Shown here piece after piece: positions 1-6,900 of a stretch of 33,982 nt of DNA. Numbering within the stretch: the stretch's first letter is position 1; the number at the start of each line of letters is the position of its first letter. Position numbers and translations under genes: made by a program. Under the pieces are notes generated by a model. The model was not told the origin of the DNA and searched no databases. It saw only the letters and a list, made by a program, of their open reading frames with translations. Origin of the DNA: Gemmata sp. (lineage in GTDB: Bacteria > Planctomycetota > Planctomycetia > Gemmatales > Gemmataceae); the NCBI GenBank assembly GCA_022843445.1, contig JALHNS010000023.1:1-33982 (forward strand), written 5' to 3'.

Positions 1-378
1 CTGGCGCACGCGGGGTGTCGCCTCTACTTCACACCGGAAGGCTGGTCCAAAGGGGGACATCCGCTCGGCCTGGAAATCCTCAGCGACCAGTGGAAGCCTT
101 CCCTCGCGATCAACGCCACGCTCGCGCCGTTGGGCGTTCGCTTCCCACAGCGGTTCGCGGCGAACGAGTACGGGGCGTGGTTGGCGTTAGACATTCTCAT
201 CGGGGTCGAATTGGATGCCGTGATCGACGGCCTTATCGCCCAGATCCTTGAAGTCCGAACTCTGCTCCGAGGTGGCGAGCGTTCCTCCGACACCCCGTTG
301 GTTCCTCGACAAGAAAGCCAACGCCGTCCTGAAGGATCTGAAGCCAACGGCGGGAGCGAAGAAACTGCCGGAAGCTGA
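1..378 (+). CDS. 3' end of an unrecognised protein (5' partial, possibly frameshifted)
   Basis: An open frame enters from the left edge and gives 125 residues before a TGA. The first ~80 residues look like a natural protein, with segments such as FTPEGWSKGGHPLGLEI and a hydrophobic LALDILIGVELDAVIDGL. I do not recognise the family. After about position 250 this frame becomes arginine/serine/glycine-rich and implausible. The next frame, open from about 222 to a TGA at 395-397, then reads naturally (WFLDKKANAVLKDLKP and an acidic tail). This suggests a frameshift near 245-260, so the true or ancestral end may be 397. Without the upstream part the function cannot be named. Confidence 0.5.
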   Translation: MAHAGCRLYFTPEGWSKGGHPLGLEILSDQWKPSLAINATLAPLGVRFPQRFAANEYGAWLALDILIGVELDAVIDGLIAQILEVRTLLRGGERSSDTPLVPRQESQRRPEGSEANGGSEETAGS

Positions 379-503
379 TTCCGAGAGCGAAAACTGAAAT
401 TCTCTCCCGTCAGGTTTACAAACTCCCCAAATGTGTTGATATTGTCTTCGTACTGATCGGCCTGCTTCGGATGCCGGGCGGAATTCGCCGCTCACTTTTT
501 TCC

Positions 504-541
504 GAACAAGCCCCACTCCGAAGCGAGTGCGGGGCTTGTCC
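504..541 (+). terminator. Terminator-like hairpin downstream of the left-edge gene
   Basis: A stem of ACAAGCCCC (506-514) pairs with GGGGCTTGT (531-539). ACTC/GAGT continues the stem across a 2-base bulge, with a CGAAGC loop. No good U-run follows; a T-run lies on the 5' side (about 496-501). It sits about 110 bases past the left-edge gene and about 90 before the GNAT gene, so it could end transcription from the left. The rest of 379-632 shows no gene I can support. Confidence 0.35.
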
Positions 542-632
542 ACGCGCCAATCAAACCACCCCTACTGACCGCCACAACGGTCCCGCCACCAACAGCGGGA
601 CATGGGCGTCACTGCGCAATCGGAGCCTGGAA

Positions 633-995
633 ATGAGCGATCTGCATCCGAGGCTGGTCAAGATCCGCGTACCCGAAATGATGGCCCGCCGCACCAGCGA
701 GGGCGACGAGATCCTGTTTCGCCGGCTCGACGCGCCTGTGGCGTCGTGGTGCCGCCCAAGTGCGAGGTGGGCCGTCGAGTATTGGCGACCGAACATGGCG
801 TTTCCCGTTGCGCAGGCATGGATCTTCACCGACCCCTATGGGGCGTACATCGACTGGCTCCACGTCATGGAGGAGTGCCGGCGTCAGGGAATCGGTAAGA
901 CGCTGTTCCAAGCGATCCGGCAGCAATGGCCGGACGTGGAGTATGACGCCGTAACCGAGGCTGGCGAGGGATTCATCAAAGGCATGGGCGATTGA
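633..995 (+). CDS. GNAT-like N-acetyltransferase, small (120 aa)
   Basis: This is a 120-residue protein from an ATG at 633. The frame is open further upstream, but that part is low-complexity and crosses the hairpin at 504-541. The C-terminal half has the GNAT acetyl-CoA pyrophosphate-binding pattern: a hydrophobic strand (AYIDWLHVMEECR), then RRQGIGKTLFQAI, matching motif A (R/Q-x-x-G-x-G/A) and its helix. GNAT enzymes move an acetyl group from acetyl-CoA to an amine, but the substrate is unknown here. At 120 residues it is at the short end of the family, so a divergent or reduced member is possible. The Shine-Dalgarno signal is weak. It is flanked by two similar hairpins (504-541, 1033-1052), suggesting a stand-alone unit. 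Confidence 0.6.
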   Translation: MSDLHPRLVKIRVPEMMARRTSEGDEILFRRLDAPVASWCRPSARWAVEYWRPNMAFPVAQAWIFTDPYGAYIDWLHVMEECRRQGIGKTLFQAIRQQWPDVEYDAVTEAGEGFIKGMGD

Positions 996-1032
996 TCTCG
1001 CCGTCTCGTCACTGGCCGGGACAGGTTTCTTT

Positions 1033-1052
1033 CCCGCGACTGCGGGGTTTGT
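1033..1052 (+). terminator. Short GC hairpin after the GNAT gene
   Basis: CCCGC-GACT-GCGGG forms a 5-bp GC stem followed by GTTTGTCC. It lies about 38 bases past the GNAT stop and could end that transcript. The sequence GCGGGG(C/T)TTGTCC is shared with the hairpin at 504-541. The remainder of 996-1156 shows no gene. Confidence 0.35.
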
Positions 1053-1156
1053 CCGTTCGACAACGCGGCCCTACCGGGTCGGCAGTGTGATGGTGGCGAC
1101 CACCGGACGAAGCCCACGAGGTGCGGCCGAGGCTTGCGGAGGCGCTCCCAACGGGT

Positions 1157-2845
1157 TCAAAGCCTCCAAACCTCTTTCAGTTTACCCAGTACCGCTTCCT
1201 GACGTTTCTGGACGACTTCGGGGGTCCACTCTTTTTCGCTGATGGCTTGGGTGGTCAGAGCGAACGGCGACACCCCACCCTTCGTGAAGTACGTTTTGAC
1301 CTTCGCCTCGAACGGCTTGTTGCTGGCGGAACTGTTTTTCTTAAAGTTCAGCAGAAGCAGGTTGCCTAGCCGATGGACGCACTTGTTCCGTGCGTCCTCG
1401 GTCGTGAACCACTTGCACCATTCGCTGTCGGGTGGCGGGGTCTGTGGCAGAACGTGTTCGATGGAAATGACCCCGTAGTCGTAGCTCGCGCTACCGTCCG
1501 ACAGCGCCGCGTCGAGCCGCAGCAGCACATACAGTCGGCGCTCGGCCGTGAAGCGGTACACGTCGCCGTCGAGGTCGGCCAGAAACGCCTTCCGCTCGTC
1601 GGCGGTCAACTGCAACGGCGAGGCGTCAGCGAACAGATCCTCGCCCTTGTCGAATGAATCCAGCACCCTGGAATACCGCTCGATCCGCTCGTTGATCCCG
1701 CACCGACGAACCATCATGAACGCGGCCAGCCGTTCGAGATCGGCCAGGAACCGGAGCAACTCCTTGGGGCGGGCCTTGTGCTTGGCTAAGAACGCGATGG
1801 CCGGCGGCACCCAGTCCACGTTGTCGATCCGGTTCAGCCACCGCAGCAGGCGGTTGACGCCCTCGGCACCTTCTGTGCTTTCGTAGCCCGCCGTGCGGAG
1901 CGTGGCGTAGGCGTCCGCGAACGGAATCAGCACCTCGTCAATCAGCTTCCGCGAGTCCCCAACCTTCTTGACGACGAACTCGCGGAACTCCTTGAGGACC
2001 GACTCCTTGTACTTCGCCTTGCGGTAGATCATCCGGCAGTGGGCGAACAGGTCGCTAAACGCCTCGCGACCGAGTTCCTCCTCGGCGTCCTCCCACCGCT
2101 CGTTGTAACTCTCTTGCAGTTCGCGGGGCAGTTTGCCGATGACCTCGGACTTCAGGATGTCGGAGTGGGAGAGGTCGAGTCCCCGGTCGTTCAGAATTGA
2201 AAAGATTCGGTAGGCCGAGTCGAGGTCAGGCGTGGTCACAACGACGAGCAGGCATTGTTTCGCGATGAACTGCGCGAGGCGCACGCGGTGCGGTTCGGCC
2301 AGTTTCGTGAGTCGGTCGAGGAACAGGACCGCGTTAGCCCGGACATTGCGCCGCGCGTCGGTCAGTTGGCGCGGGTCGAGAGCGCGAAGTTTCTCGATCT
2401 GCGCGTCGTCTTGGACGTAGTCGCGGAAGAAATCGGCGTCCCGCTCCCGCAAGGTCAGTCGGTAACGGTTCGGGTTACCCTCAATTTTGTCCCCCTTCTC
2501 GTACAGGTATTTCGTCAACCCCTCCGAGTATTCGCCAGTGACGAGGTGTCGGATTGCAGACAAAAGGATGGTGAGCGTCGTCAACCGCTGCTGCCCGTCA
2601 ACGACTTCGGCGTCGGGCAGATGCTCCTGTTTGATGAGGACAACGCTTCCGAGGAAGTACGGTGTGAGATCATCGACGGGCGTTGTGCCGGTGCCGATGA
2701 AGTCGAGGAGATCTTCGAGAAGTTCGCCGGCCTGCTCCGTGGTCCACGAGTACGGCCGCTGGTAGAGGGGGATGCGGAAGACGAAGTCGTTGCTGAAGAT
2801 CTTGCGAACCGGGTACTCGGCCCCGTGGATCTTGGCGATGCCCAT
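1157..2845 (-). CDS. GmrSD-like DUF262/DUF1524 nuclease (candidate type IV restriction)
   Basis: This 562-residue protein carries both halves of a GmrSD-type enzyme. The N-terminal DUF262 (ParB/sulfiredoxin-like NTP-binding) has IPLYQRPYSW at 25-34 and VDGQQRLTTL at 82-91. The C-terminal DUF1524 HNH-like nuclease has SIEHVLPQ near 461 and HRLGNLLLLN near 491. Family members cut foreign DNA carrying modified bases (type IV restriction) or act in other anti-phage systems. The ATG at 2845 has GGAG eight bases upstream. A GTG at 2893 overlaps the previous stop as GTGA and would add 16 residues, so translation is probably coupled either way. It is the second gene of a leftward pair with 2890-3750. 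No methyltransferase is nearby, as expected for a modification-dependent enzyme. Confidence 0.85.
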   Translation of the reverse strand: MGIAKIHGAEYPVRKIFSNDFVFRIPLYQRPYSWTTEQAGELLEDLLDFIGTGTTPVDDLTPYFLGSVVLIKQEHLPDAEVVDGQQRLTTLTILLSAIRHLVTGEYSEGLTKYLYEKGDKIEGNPNRYRLTLRERDADFFRDYVQDDAQIEKLRALDPRQLTDARRNVRANAVLFLDRLTKLAEPHRVRLAQFIAKQCLLVVVTTPDLDSAYRIFSILNDRGLDLSHSDILKSEVIGKLPRELQESYNERWEDAEEELGREAFSDLFAHCRMIYRKAKYKESVLKEFREFVVKKVGDSRKLIDEVLIPFADAYATLRTAGYESTEGAEGVNRLLRWLNRIDNVDWVPPAIAFLAKHKARPKELLRFLADLERLAAFMMVRRCGINERIERYSRVLDSFDKGEDLFADASPLQLTADERKAFLADLDGDVYRFTAERRLYVLLRLDAALSDGSASYDYGVISIEHVLPQTPPPDSEWCKWFTTEDARNKCVHRLGNLLLLNFKKNSSASNKPFEAKVKTYFTKGGVSPFALTTQAISEKEWTPEVVQKRQEAVLGKLKEVWRL

Positions 2846-2889
2846 GACGCGAACTCCAAATAAGTCGGGGATCAGCGTGTGCGCCGCCG

Positions 2890-3750
2890 TCACACGTCGA
2901 TGACTTCAGTTTCGGGGAACGGCAGTTCTCCACGGTATACGACCCAGTTGTTCTGCCGTCGCGCGTAACCTCCACCCGTATCCGCTTCGTGGGCCTGGGC
3001 GAGCATCCCGCCGCAGACCCGGCCGAGGTAGAGAAAGGTTCTCTGGAAGGCGCACCGGGGCCAGGGTTCGGCCGCACGGTCCCACACCCGGTTGATGCTG
3101 CCGTGGGCTGCGTCCAACACCACGTCGATCCTCTTGGTGTCCCGCGTCATGTCGAAACCGCTCCCGCCATCCCAAAACTCGCCGCACACGAACAACAGTA
3201 ACCGGAAGCCTCCGACATCCAGCACACGATCCGCCAACGCGGTCGCGTCGCGAACGACCTCGCCACTGCGAGCGCGACTGCCCGCCGTGTACCACCAGAC
3301 TTTCTGCTCATGGGTTTCCCACGACTGTTCCGCTCCGACCGCGAGCAAAGTGTCTTTCGGGAGAGTAGCGGAGATTGCTCCGAGGCGTCGGTCGAGGTCG
3401 CCCAGGTCGAGATCCCCCGGCCATGAGAAGTCTCTCGTGCTGTCACCGGCCGTGGTCACGCAGCCGAAGTACCCCGCCGAGGTGAGGTAGACACAAGGGC
3501 CGTCAGTGTGGGTGGCGTCGATGGCGCGTTGGAGAAGATCGAGCCTCGCATCGACCGACGCCCCCGTACCGCGCCGAGGGTTCACCGCGACGACGCGAAG
3601 ATGCGGCCCCGACCCGGTCCAGCGTGTTCCCCCCGCACCGAACCGGGCCGTCACAGCCCATCCGAAAGCCGAGTCTGGAACCACGCGCCTCCCCGAAGAC
3701 GGGTCGTTGTGGGAGGACGCCTCCGAACACGGTGACTCGGTTTGTTTCAT
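2890..3750 (-). CDS. Nitrilase-like protein lacking the usual catalytic Glu and Lys (286 aa)
   Basis: The protein is 286 residues from an ATG at 3750 with GGAG about 10 bases upstream. The frame is open to 4158, but that extension is antisense to the divergent ATPase gene. The layout resembles the carbon-nitrogen hydrolase (nitrilase) fold. A strand HLRVVAVNP and a helix lead to YLTSAGYFG, where nitrilases have a PE-G catalytic Glu. LLAVGAEQSW follows, then a strand ending LLLFVCGEFWDGG, aligning with the catalytic Cys strand. Near the end, FQRTFLYLGRVCGGML matches the usual late helix and strand. The Glu and a clear K are absent, so it may bind rather than hydrolyse. It begins the leftward operon with the DUF262 nuclease and diverges from the ATPase operon. 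The fold is my inference, and an unrelated alpha/beta protein is the alternative. Confidence 0.55.
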   Translation of the reverse strand: MKQTESPCSEASSHNDPSSGRRVVPDSAFGWAVTARFGAGGTRWTGSGPHLRVVAVNPRRGTGASVDARLDLLQRAIDATHTDGPCVYLTSAGYFGCVTTAGDSTRDFSWPGDLDLGDLDRRLGAISATLPKDTLLAVGAEQSWETHEQKVWWYTAGSRARSGEVVRDATALADRVLDVGGFRLLLFVCGEFWDGGSGFDMTRDTKRIDVVLDAAHGSINRVWDRAAEPWPRCAFQRTFLYLGRVCGGMLAQAHEADTGGGYARRQNNWVVYRGELPFPETEVIDV

Positions 3751-3864
3751 TCCGCTGCTCCGCTTGAAACGAGAACGCGGCGAGAGACTGCTCTTATCCG
3801 CTATCAAATGCTCACGGTAATATACTGCCGACAGATTTGAACGCAGCGGTGACCGGAGGTTCCG

Positions 3865-4710
3865 ATGAACTGGTTGACCGTCGAATTGGTCGAGGGACTG
3901 CAACAGGCGATTCGTCAGGGAATGCCAGTTCACGACCACATCAACAACATCCAGCACACGACACTTGCGGGGCTGTTGGAGTACGGCTGCCTCCGGTACA
4001 CGGCTGCGAGCGACAGCCTTCCGCCGCTGCCCGCCGTAATCCAAACCAGCCCGCTCGGTCGGGCGCTTTCGGAGATCCGCTCGCCCCTCGGACTTCGCAG
4101 AAGTGGGAGCCAGAAACCCCACATTCGCAGCGTCGATACCCGCGAGGTCGAATTTCACGCATTAGAAGGAGAGAACCCGACCCTCGAACCTGCATGGGAA
4201 GACTACATGGTCCGGTTCGTCCGCTCGGCGGTCGCGGCCGGTTTCCGCCAAGTCATCGCGGATGGGATCTGCGCCACACTCCATGAGATGGCCGAGAATG
4301 TCCAGATTCATGCCGCTTCGCCCGTTGGGGCGGTCGCCGGGTATCACGTTACCCCCGGCGTGTCCGCGTTCACCATCGTAGACGTGGGAGTCGGCGTGCT
4401 TGCCAGCCTGCGCACCTGTCGGGAGTACGCACACCTCTCCCACCACGGAGACGCCCTCCAAGCCGTGTTACGGGATCACGCGAGTAAGTTCGGGCGTGGC
4501 AAGGGCGGCAACGGGTTTCGACAACTGTTCAAGTCTCTGGCCGACCAGCGCGGTGAACTCCGATTTCGCACGGGCGAGGCACGGGTGACGATGTCCGGTG
4601 AGTTGACCAACGCCCTCGGAACGGAGTCGTTCGGCGAACCCATTCCCGGCTTTCAGATCACCGTCGTGTGCCAGACTCCCGACGCGACCGCGAACCGCCC
4701 GTTGATGTAA
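3865..4710 (+). CDS. GHKL-type (HATPase) ATP-binding protein, first gene of a four-gene operon
   Basis: This 281-residue protein starts at an ATG with GGAGG at 3855-3859. Residues ~110-245 form a GHKL ATPase domain. The N box is LHEMAENVQIHA (139-150, Asn145), the G1 box VDVGVG (172-177, Asp173), and the G2/lid GRGKGGNGF (210-218). Such domains occur in histidine kinases, anti-sigma kinases (RsbW/SpoIIAB), MutL and Hsp90. No receiver, HisKA or transmembrane segment is seen, so it is probably soluble. The first 100 residues are unrecognised. It is followed at once by a STAS-like protein, and a GHKL ATPase beside a STAS protein recalls RsbW/RsbV partner switching. That functional reading is inference. 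The G2 lid is unusually glycine/lysine-rich but intact. Confidence 0.8.
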   Translation: MNWLTVELVEGLQQAIRQGMPVHDHINNIQHTTLAGLLEYGCLRYTAASDSLPPLPAVIQTSPLGRALSEIRSPLGLRRSGSQKPHIRSVDTREVEFHALEGENPTLEPAWEDYMVRFVRSAVAAGFRQVIADGICATLHEMAENVQIHAASPVGAVAGYHVTPGVSAFTIVDVGVGVLASLRTCREYAHLSHHGDALQAVLRDHASKFGRGKGGNGFRQLFKSLADQRGELRFRTGEARVTMSGELTNALGTESFGEPIPGFQITVVCQTPDATANRPLM

Positions 4711-4724
4711 TTCCGCAGTTCTCC

Positions 4725-4753
4725 TTGACTCACGGCAGCGGGCCGCATATTAT
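4725..4753 (+). promoter_or_regulatory. Sigma70-type promoter for the STAS/winged-helix gene
   Basis: TTGACT at 4725-4730 and TATTAT at 4748-4753 are separated by exactly 17 bases. This is a near-consensus promoter in otherwise GC-rich DNA. It lies between the ATPase stop (4710) and the next start, so the last three genes of the operon can be transcribed without the ATPase gene. The predicted start near 4760 would leave only 13-28 bases of leader. Confidence 0.7.
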
Positions 4754-4774
4754 CTCACTACATCGAGGTGAGAT
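4752..4774 (+). promoter_or_regulatory. Perfect 7-bp inverted repeat over the -10 element and translation start
   Basis: ATCTCAC (4752-4758) and GTGAGAT (4768-4774) are exact reverse complements separated by TACATCGAG. The left arm overlaps the -10 box and the right arm covers the GAGGTGAG ribosome-binding region and the first possible ATG (4773). It could be an operator for the winged-helix protein encoded next (autoregulation), or an RNA hairpin masking the ribosome site. Confidence 0.55.
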
Positions 4775-4787
4775 GAATGAGGTTTCC

Positions 4788-5351
4788 ATGACCATCGATC
4801 TAGCTCAGACGCTCGGCGCACGGCTCCAGGGCCGCCTGAATGGTCGTCGCGACTTTGCACGGCTTTGTGAGTTGGTGTCCACGGCCGCGCAGGGGGAGAT
4901 CATTCATCTCGACTTCACGGGCGTCGAGCTTGTGACGGGGTCTTGGGTGAACGAGGCGTTGGTGCCGCTCCTGCGCTGGGCTGCGGACGAACGGAACGAC
5001 CTCTACCCAGTATTGCAAGGTTTAAGTGACACTGTGCGGGAGGAACTCGTGTTCGTCGCGGAGGCGACGAACACACACTTCCTCGCCCTCGACCGCCGTT
5101 CCCCGCCCCGCGCCGTCCTCATCGGCTCGCTCGATCCGGGGCAGCGGGCGACCCTTGAAGCCCTGATGAAATACCCGGACGTAACCGGGGCGGAACTGGA
5201 ACGTCGGGAACCTGGGGGCGAAAAGGTTCGCGCGACTGCTTGGAATAACCGTCTCAAAGACTTGTTCGAGAAACGTCTTTTGCGGCGAGTCAAACGGGGA
5301 CGAGAACACCTTTACTCGCCGGTCGTACCGGAGGTGGTGCTGAATGGGTGA
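4788..5351 (+). CDS. STAS-like (DUF4325-type) domain fused to a winged helix (187 aa)
   Basis: Residues ~20-105 resemble the STAS-like DUF4325 domain. IIHLDFTGVELVTGSWVNEAL (38-58) fits the family pattern of a strand with LDF-GV, then a short loop and S-x-x-x-E. Residues ~114-178 form a predicted winged helix: LDPGQRATLEALMKYPDVTGAEL, a recognition-helix region around NNRLKDLFEKRLL, and a basic wing (RRVKRGREHLYSP). The protein may read a signal through STAS and bind DNA, perhaps its own promoter. The start at 4788 is preferred because GAGG lies five bases upstream; an ATG at 4773 would add five residues. The 3' end overlaps the next gene by eight bases. GHKL plus STAS genes side by side suggests an ATP-dependent switch, which is inference. 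Confidence 0.7.
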   Translation: MTIDLAQTLGARLQGRLNGRRDFARLCELVSTAAQGEIIHLDFTGVELVTGSWVNEALVPLLRWAADERNDLYPVLQGLSDTVREELVFVAEATNTHFLALDRRSPPRAVLIGSLDPGQRATLEALMKYPDVTGAELERREPGGEKVRATAWNNRLKDLFEKRLLRRVKRGREHLYSPVVPEVVLNG

Positions 5352-5736
5352 CAAGATCCTTACCGGCCAACGGACGTACCGGAGGCGGGGCCGAGAAAAA
5401 GCAAAGGACGAGTTGGGGCGACCCGACCTCTTCAGCCAACCCGACATCATCGAGCGCGAATACCCCGTGACGCCGATGCCCGGTGAGAAGCTGAACGACT
5501 GCGACGTATTCGTGGTCTACCGGGGCGACCAGCCCGACCGCGTGAACTTCGCGCGAGGCACCCACCTCGTGGGCTATTCGACCGGCGAAGCCGCCGCCCG
5601 ATTGCGGGAGGCAATGACCGAGTCAGGGCAGGAGGCCATTCGCGTGCGGGTGGTCAAGGTGTCTCCGTTCGGGTTCGGCACGGCCCGCATCGTAAAGGAG
5701 GACGACGGTGATCTCGGTCGTAAAGCGTCCGCGTGA
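5344..5736 (+). CDS. Small protein of unknown function, third operon gene (130 aa)
   Basis: I do not recognise this 130-residue protein. The N-terminus is strongly basic (YRRRGREKAKDE) and may be disordered. The rest looks like a small alpha/beta domain: strands DCDVFVVYRG and RVRVVKVSPFGFGTARIV flank a helix GEAAARLREAMTESG. It has no transmembrane segment, signal peptide or metal motif. The start ATG overlaps the STAS gene by eight bases, with GGAGG nine bases upstream. The end overlaps the following gene by 29 bases. Such tight packing between two conserved-looking genes argues that it is a real partner of the system, perhaps an adaptor binding nucleic acid through its basic arm (inference). 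Confidence 0.65.
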   Translation: MGDKILTGQRTYRRRGREKAKDELGRPDLFSQPDIIEREYPVTPMPGEKLNDCDVFVVYRGDQPDRVNFARGTHLVGYSTGEAAARLREAMTESGQEAIRVRVVKVSPFGFGTARIVKEDDGDLGRKASA

Positions 5737-6826
5737 GTCGGAAATCGCATCCAGTTGTTCGTCGTGTTTCCGGCGCACCCACTGCGGCGGGATGGACTCG
5801 GACGGCACACTTTTTCAGGACATGTCGTGCTTCGAGCGTTACTGCTGCGAGAAGCCGGACTGTCAGATGATCTGCCCGAACAACCAGTTCTGGCAGCGCG
5901 ACCTGCGCGAACTCGGCGGGCTGCGGTTCGAGGAGTTACCACGGCTCTCTCAAGCCGACGTGTCACTCCCCAATTACGTTCCGGTGATCGACCACAACTA
6001 CCGCCTGCGGGACGTGATCGACTGGCCGGTGGTGGCCTTGAAGTTGTCTGAAGTGTTCCGGTGCAAGAACTTCGTGCCGGTCGCCGAAGACGCGGCGGGG
6101 TTGAGAAAATACTTCAACCTCGCTCCGACCACCCGCATCGTGCTGCGGGGTACGGACGACGATCCCCCACTCGAACGGTACTGGCAGAACCGGCACACCG
6201 CCCGCGCCTGTGAGCGGATGGCCCGTCTCGGCATCGATCTGGTGATCGGCCCCAACTTCTCGCACGCCGCCGATGTGGTCCGCACCGAAACTCAAGGGAA
6301 TCGGATGCGGCAATTGATCTGTCTTGCTGAAATGGCGAATGCGGGGCTAACGGTGGTGCCGCACTTGAACGCGGTCGATTCCGCTGACTGGTGGTTCTGG
6401 GGGCGCTACCTCTCCGAGCAACCCGGCATCCGAGTCGTTGCGAAGGAATTCCAAACCGGCGATAAGGACACGGAAGAGGGGCGGCGTGTCATCGACCGGA
6501 TCGCAGCGATCCAAGAATCGACGGGAAAGTGTTTGCACCTGATCGCGGTCGGTGCGGCACAGTTCGCGGGGTACATCGCGCACCGTTTCGCGAGCTTCAC
6601 GATTCTGGACTCGATCCCGTTCATGCGAACGGTCGCCGGTCACCGCGAGTTCGCCGTCGAAAGCGGTGAACCGCGATGGGAGGAACGGTTCTTCGGCCCT
6701 GAAGACCCCATCGACGCGCTCTTCAGGCACAACCTCTCGCGCTACTCGGCGTGGGTGTTAGACGCGGCTCGTCTCGGACGCGGGAACCGAATCGCACTGA
6801 CTTGTTTGGGGAGTAAACGCACATGA
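5708..6826 (+). CDS. Cysteine-rich N-terminus plus predicted alpha/beta barrel (372 aa), DUF4417-like
   Basis: The gene starts at GTG 5708, supported by AAGGAGG six bases upstream, and overlaps the previous gene by 29 bases. Eight cysteines lie at residues 17, 20, 26, 41, 46, 47, 52 and 56, ending CQMICPNN. They suggest a zinc or iron-sulfur site. From ~75 on, repeated strand-helix units fit a TIM-barrel-like fold: ARLGIDLVIGPNFS, AGLTVVPHLNAVDSADW, PGIRVVAKEF, GKCLHLIAVGA and FTILDSIPFMR. The overall look recalls DUF4417 proteins and, more distantly, tRNA-guanine transglycosylase-like barrels. Neither match is certain, and I see no catalytic signature that settles it. As the largest non-regulatory member it is the likeliest effector of the operon. 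Its stop overlaps an ATG (ATGA at 6823) with GGGGAG upstream, hinting that a further gene once followed. Confidence 0.7.
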   Translation: MISVVKRPRESEIASSCSSCFRRTHCGGMDSDGTLFQDMSCFERYCCEKPDCQMICPNNQFWQRDLRELGGLRFEELPRLSQADVSLPNYVPVIDHNYRLRDVIDWPVVALKLSEVFRCKNFVPVAEDAAGLRKYFNLAPTTRIVLRGTDDDPPLERYWQNRHTARACERMARLGIDLVIGPNFSHAADVVRTETQGNRMRQLICLAEMANAGLTVVPHLNAVDSADWWFWGRYLSEQPGIRVVAKEFQTGDKDTEEGRRVIDRIAAIQESTGKCLHLIAVGAAQFAGYIAHRFASFTILDSIPFMRTVAGHREFAVESGEPRWEERFFGPEDPIDALFRHNLSRYSAWVLDAARLGRGNRIALTCLGSKRT

Positions 6827-6900
6827 TGGCGCTTGCCCCCGCAACGACCCTGAGCGCCGACGATGGTACTGTCGGCTCGCGCCACCGTGGAACGGTGAAA

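Noticed and set aside
5708-6826. Calling the cysteine-rich protein a DpdA/TGT-type base-exchange enzyme
   Set aside because: The barrel-like pattern is suggestive, but no TGT active-site signature is recognisable and no 7-deazaguanine genes are present.
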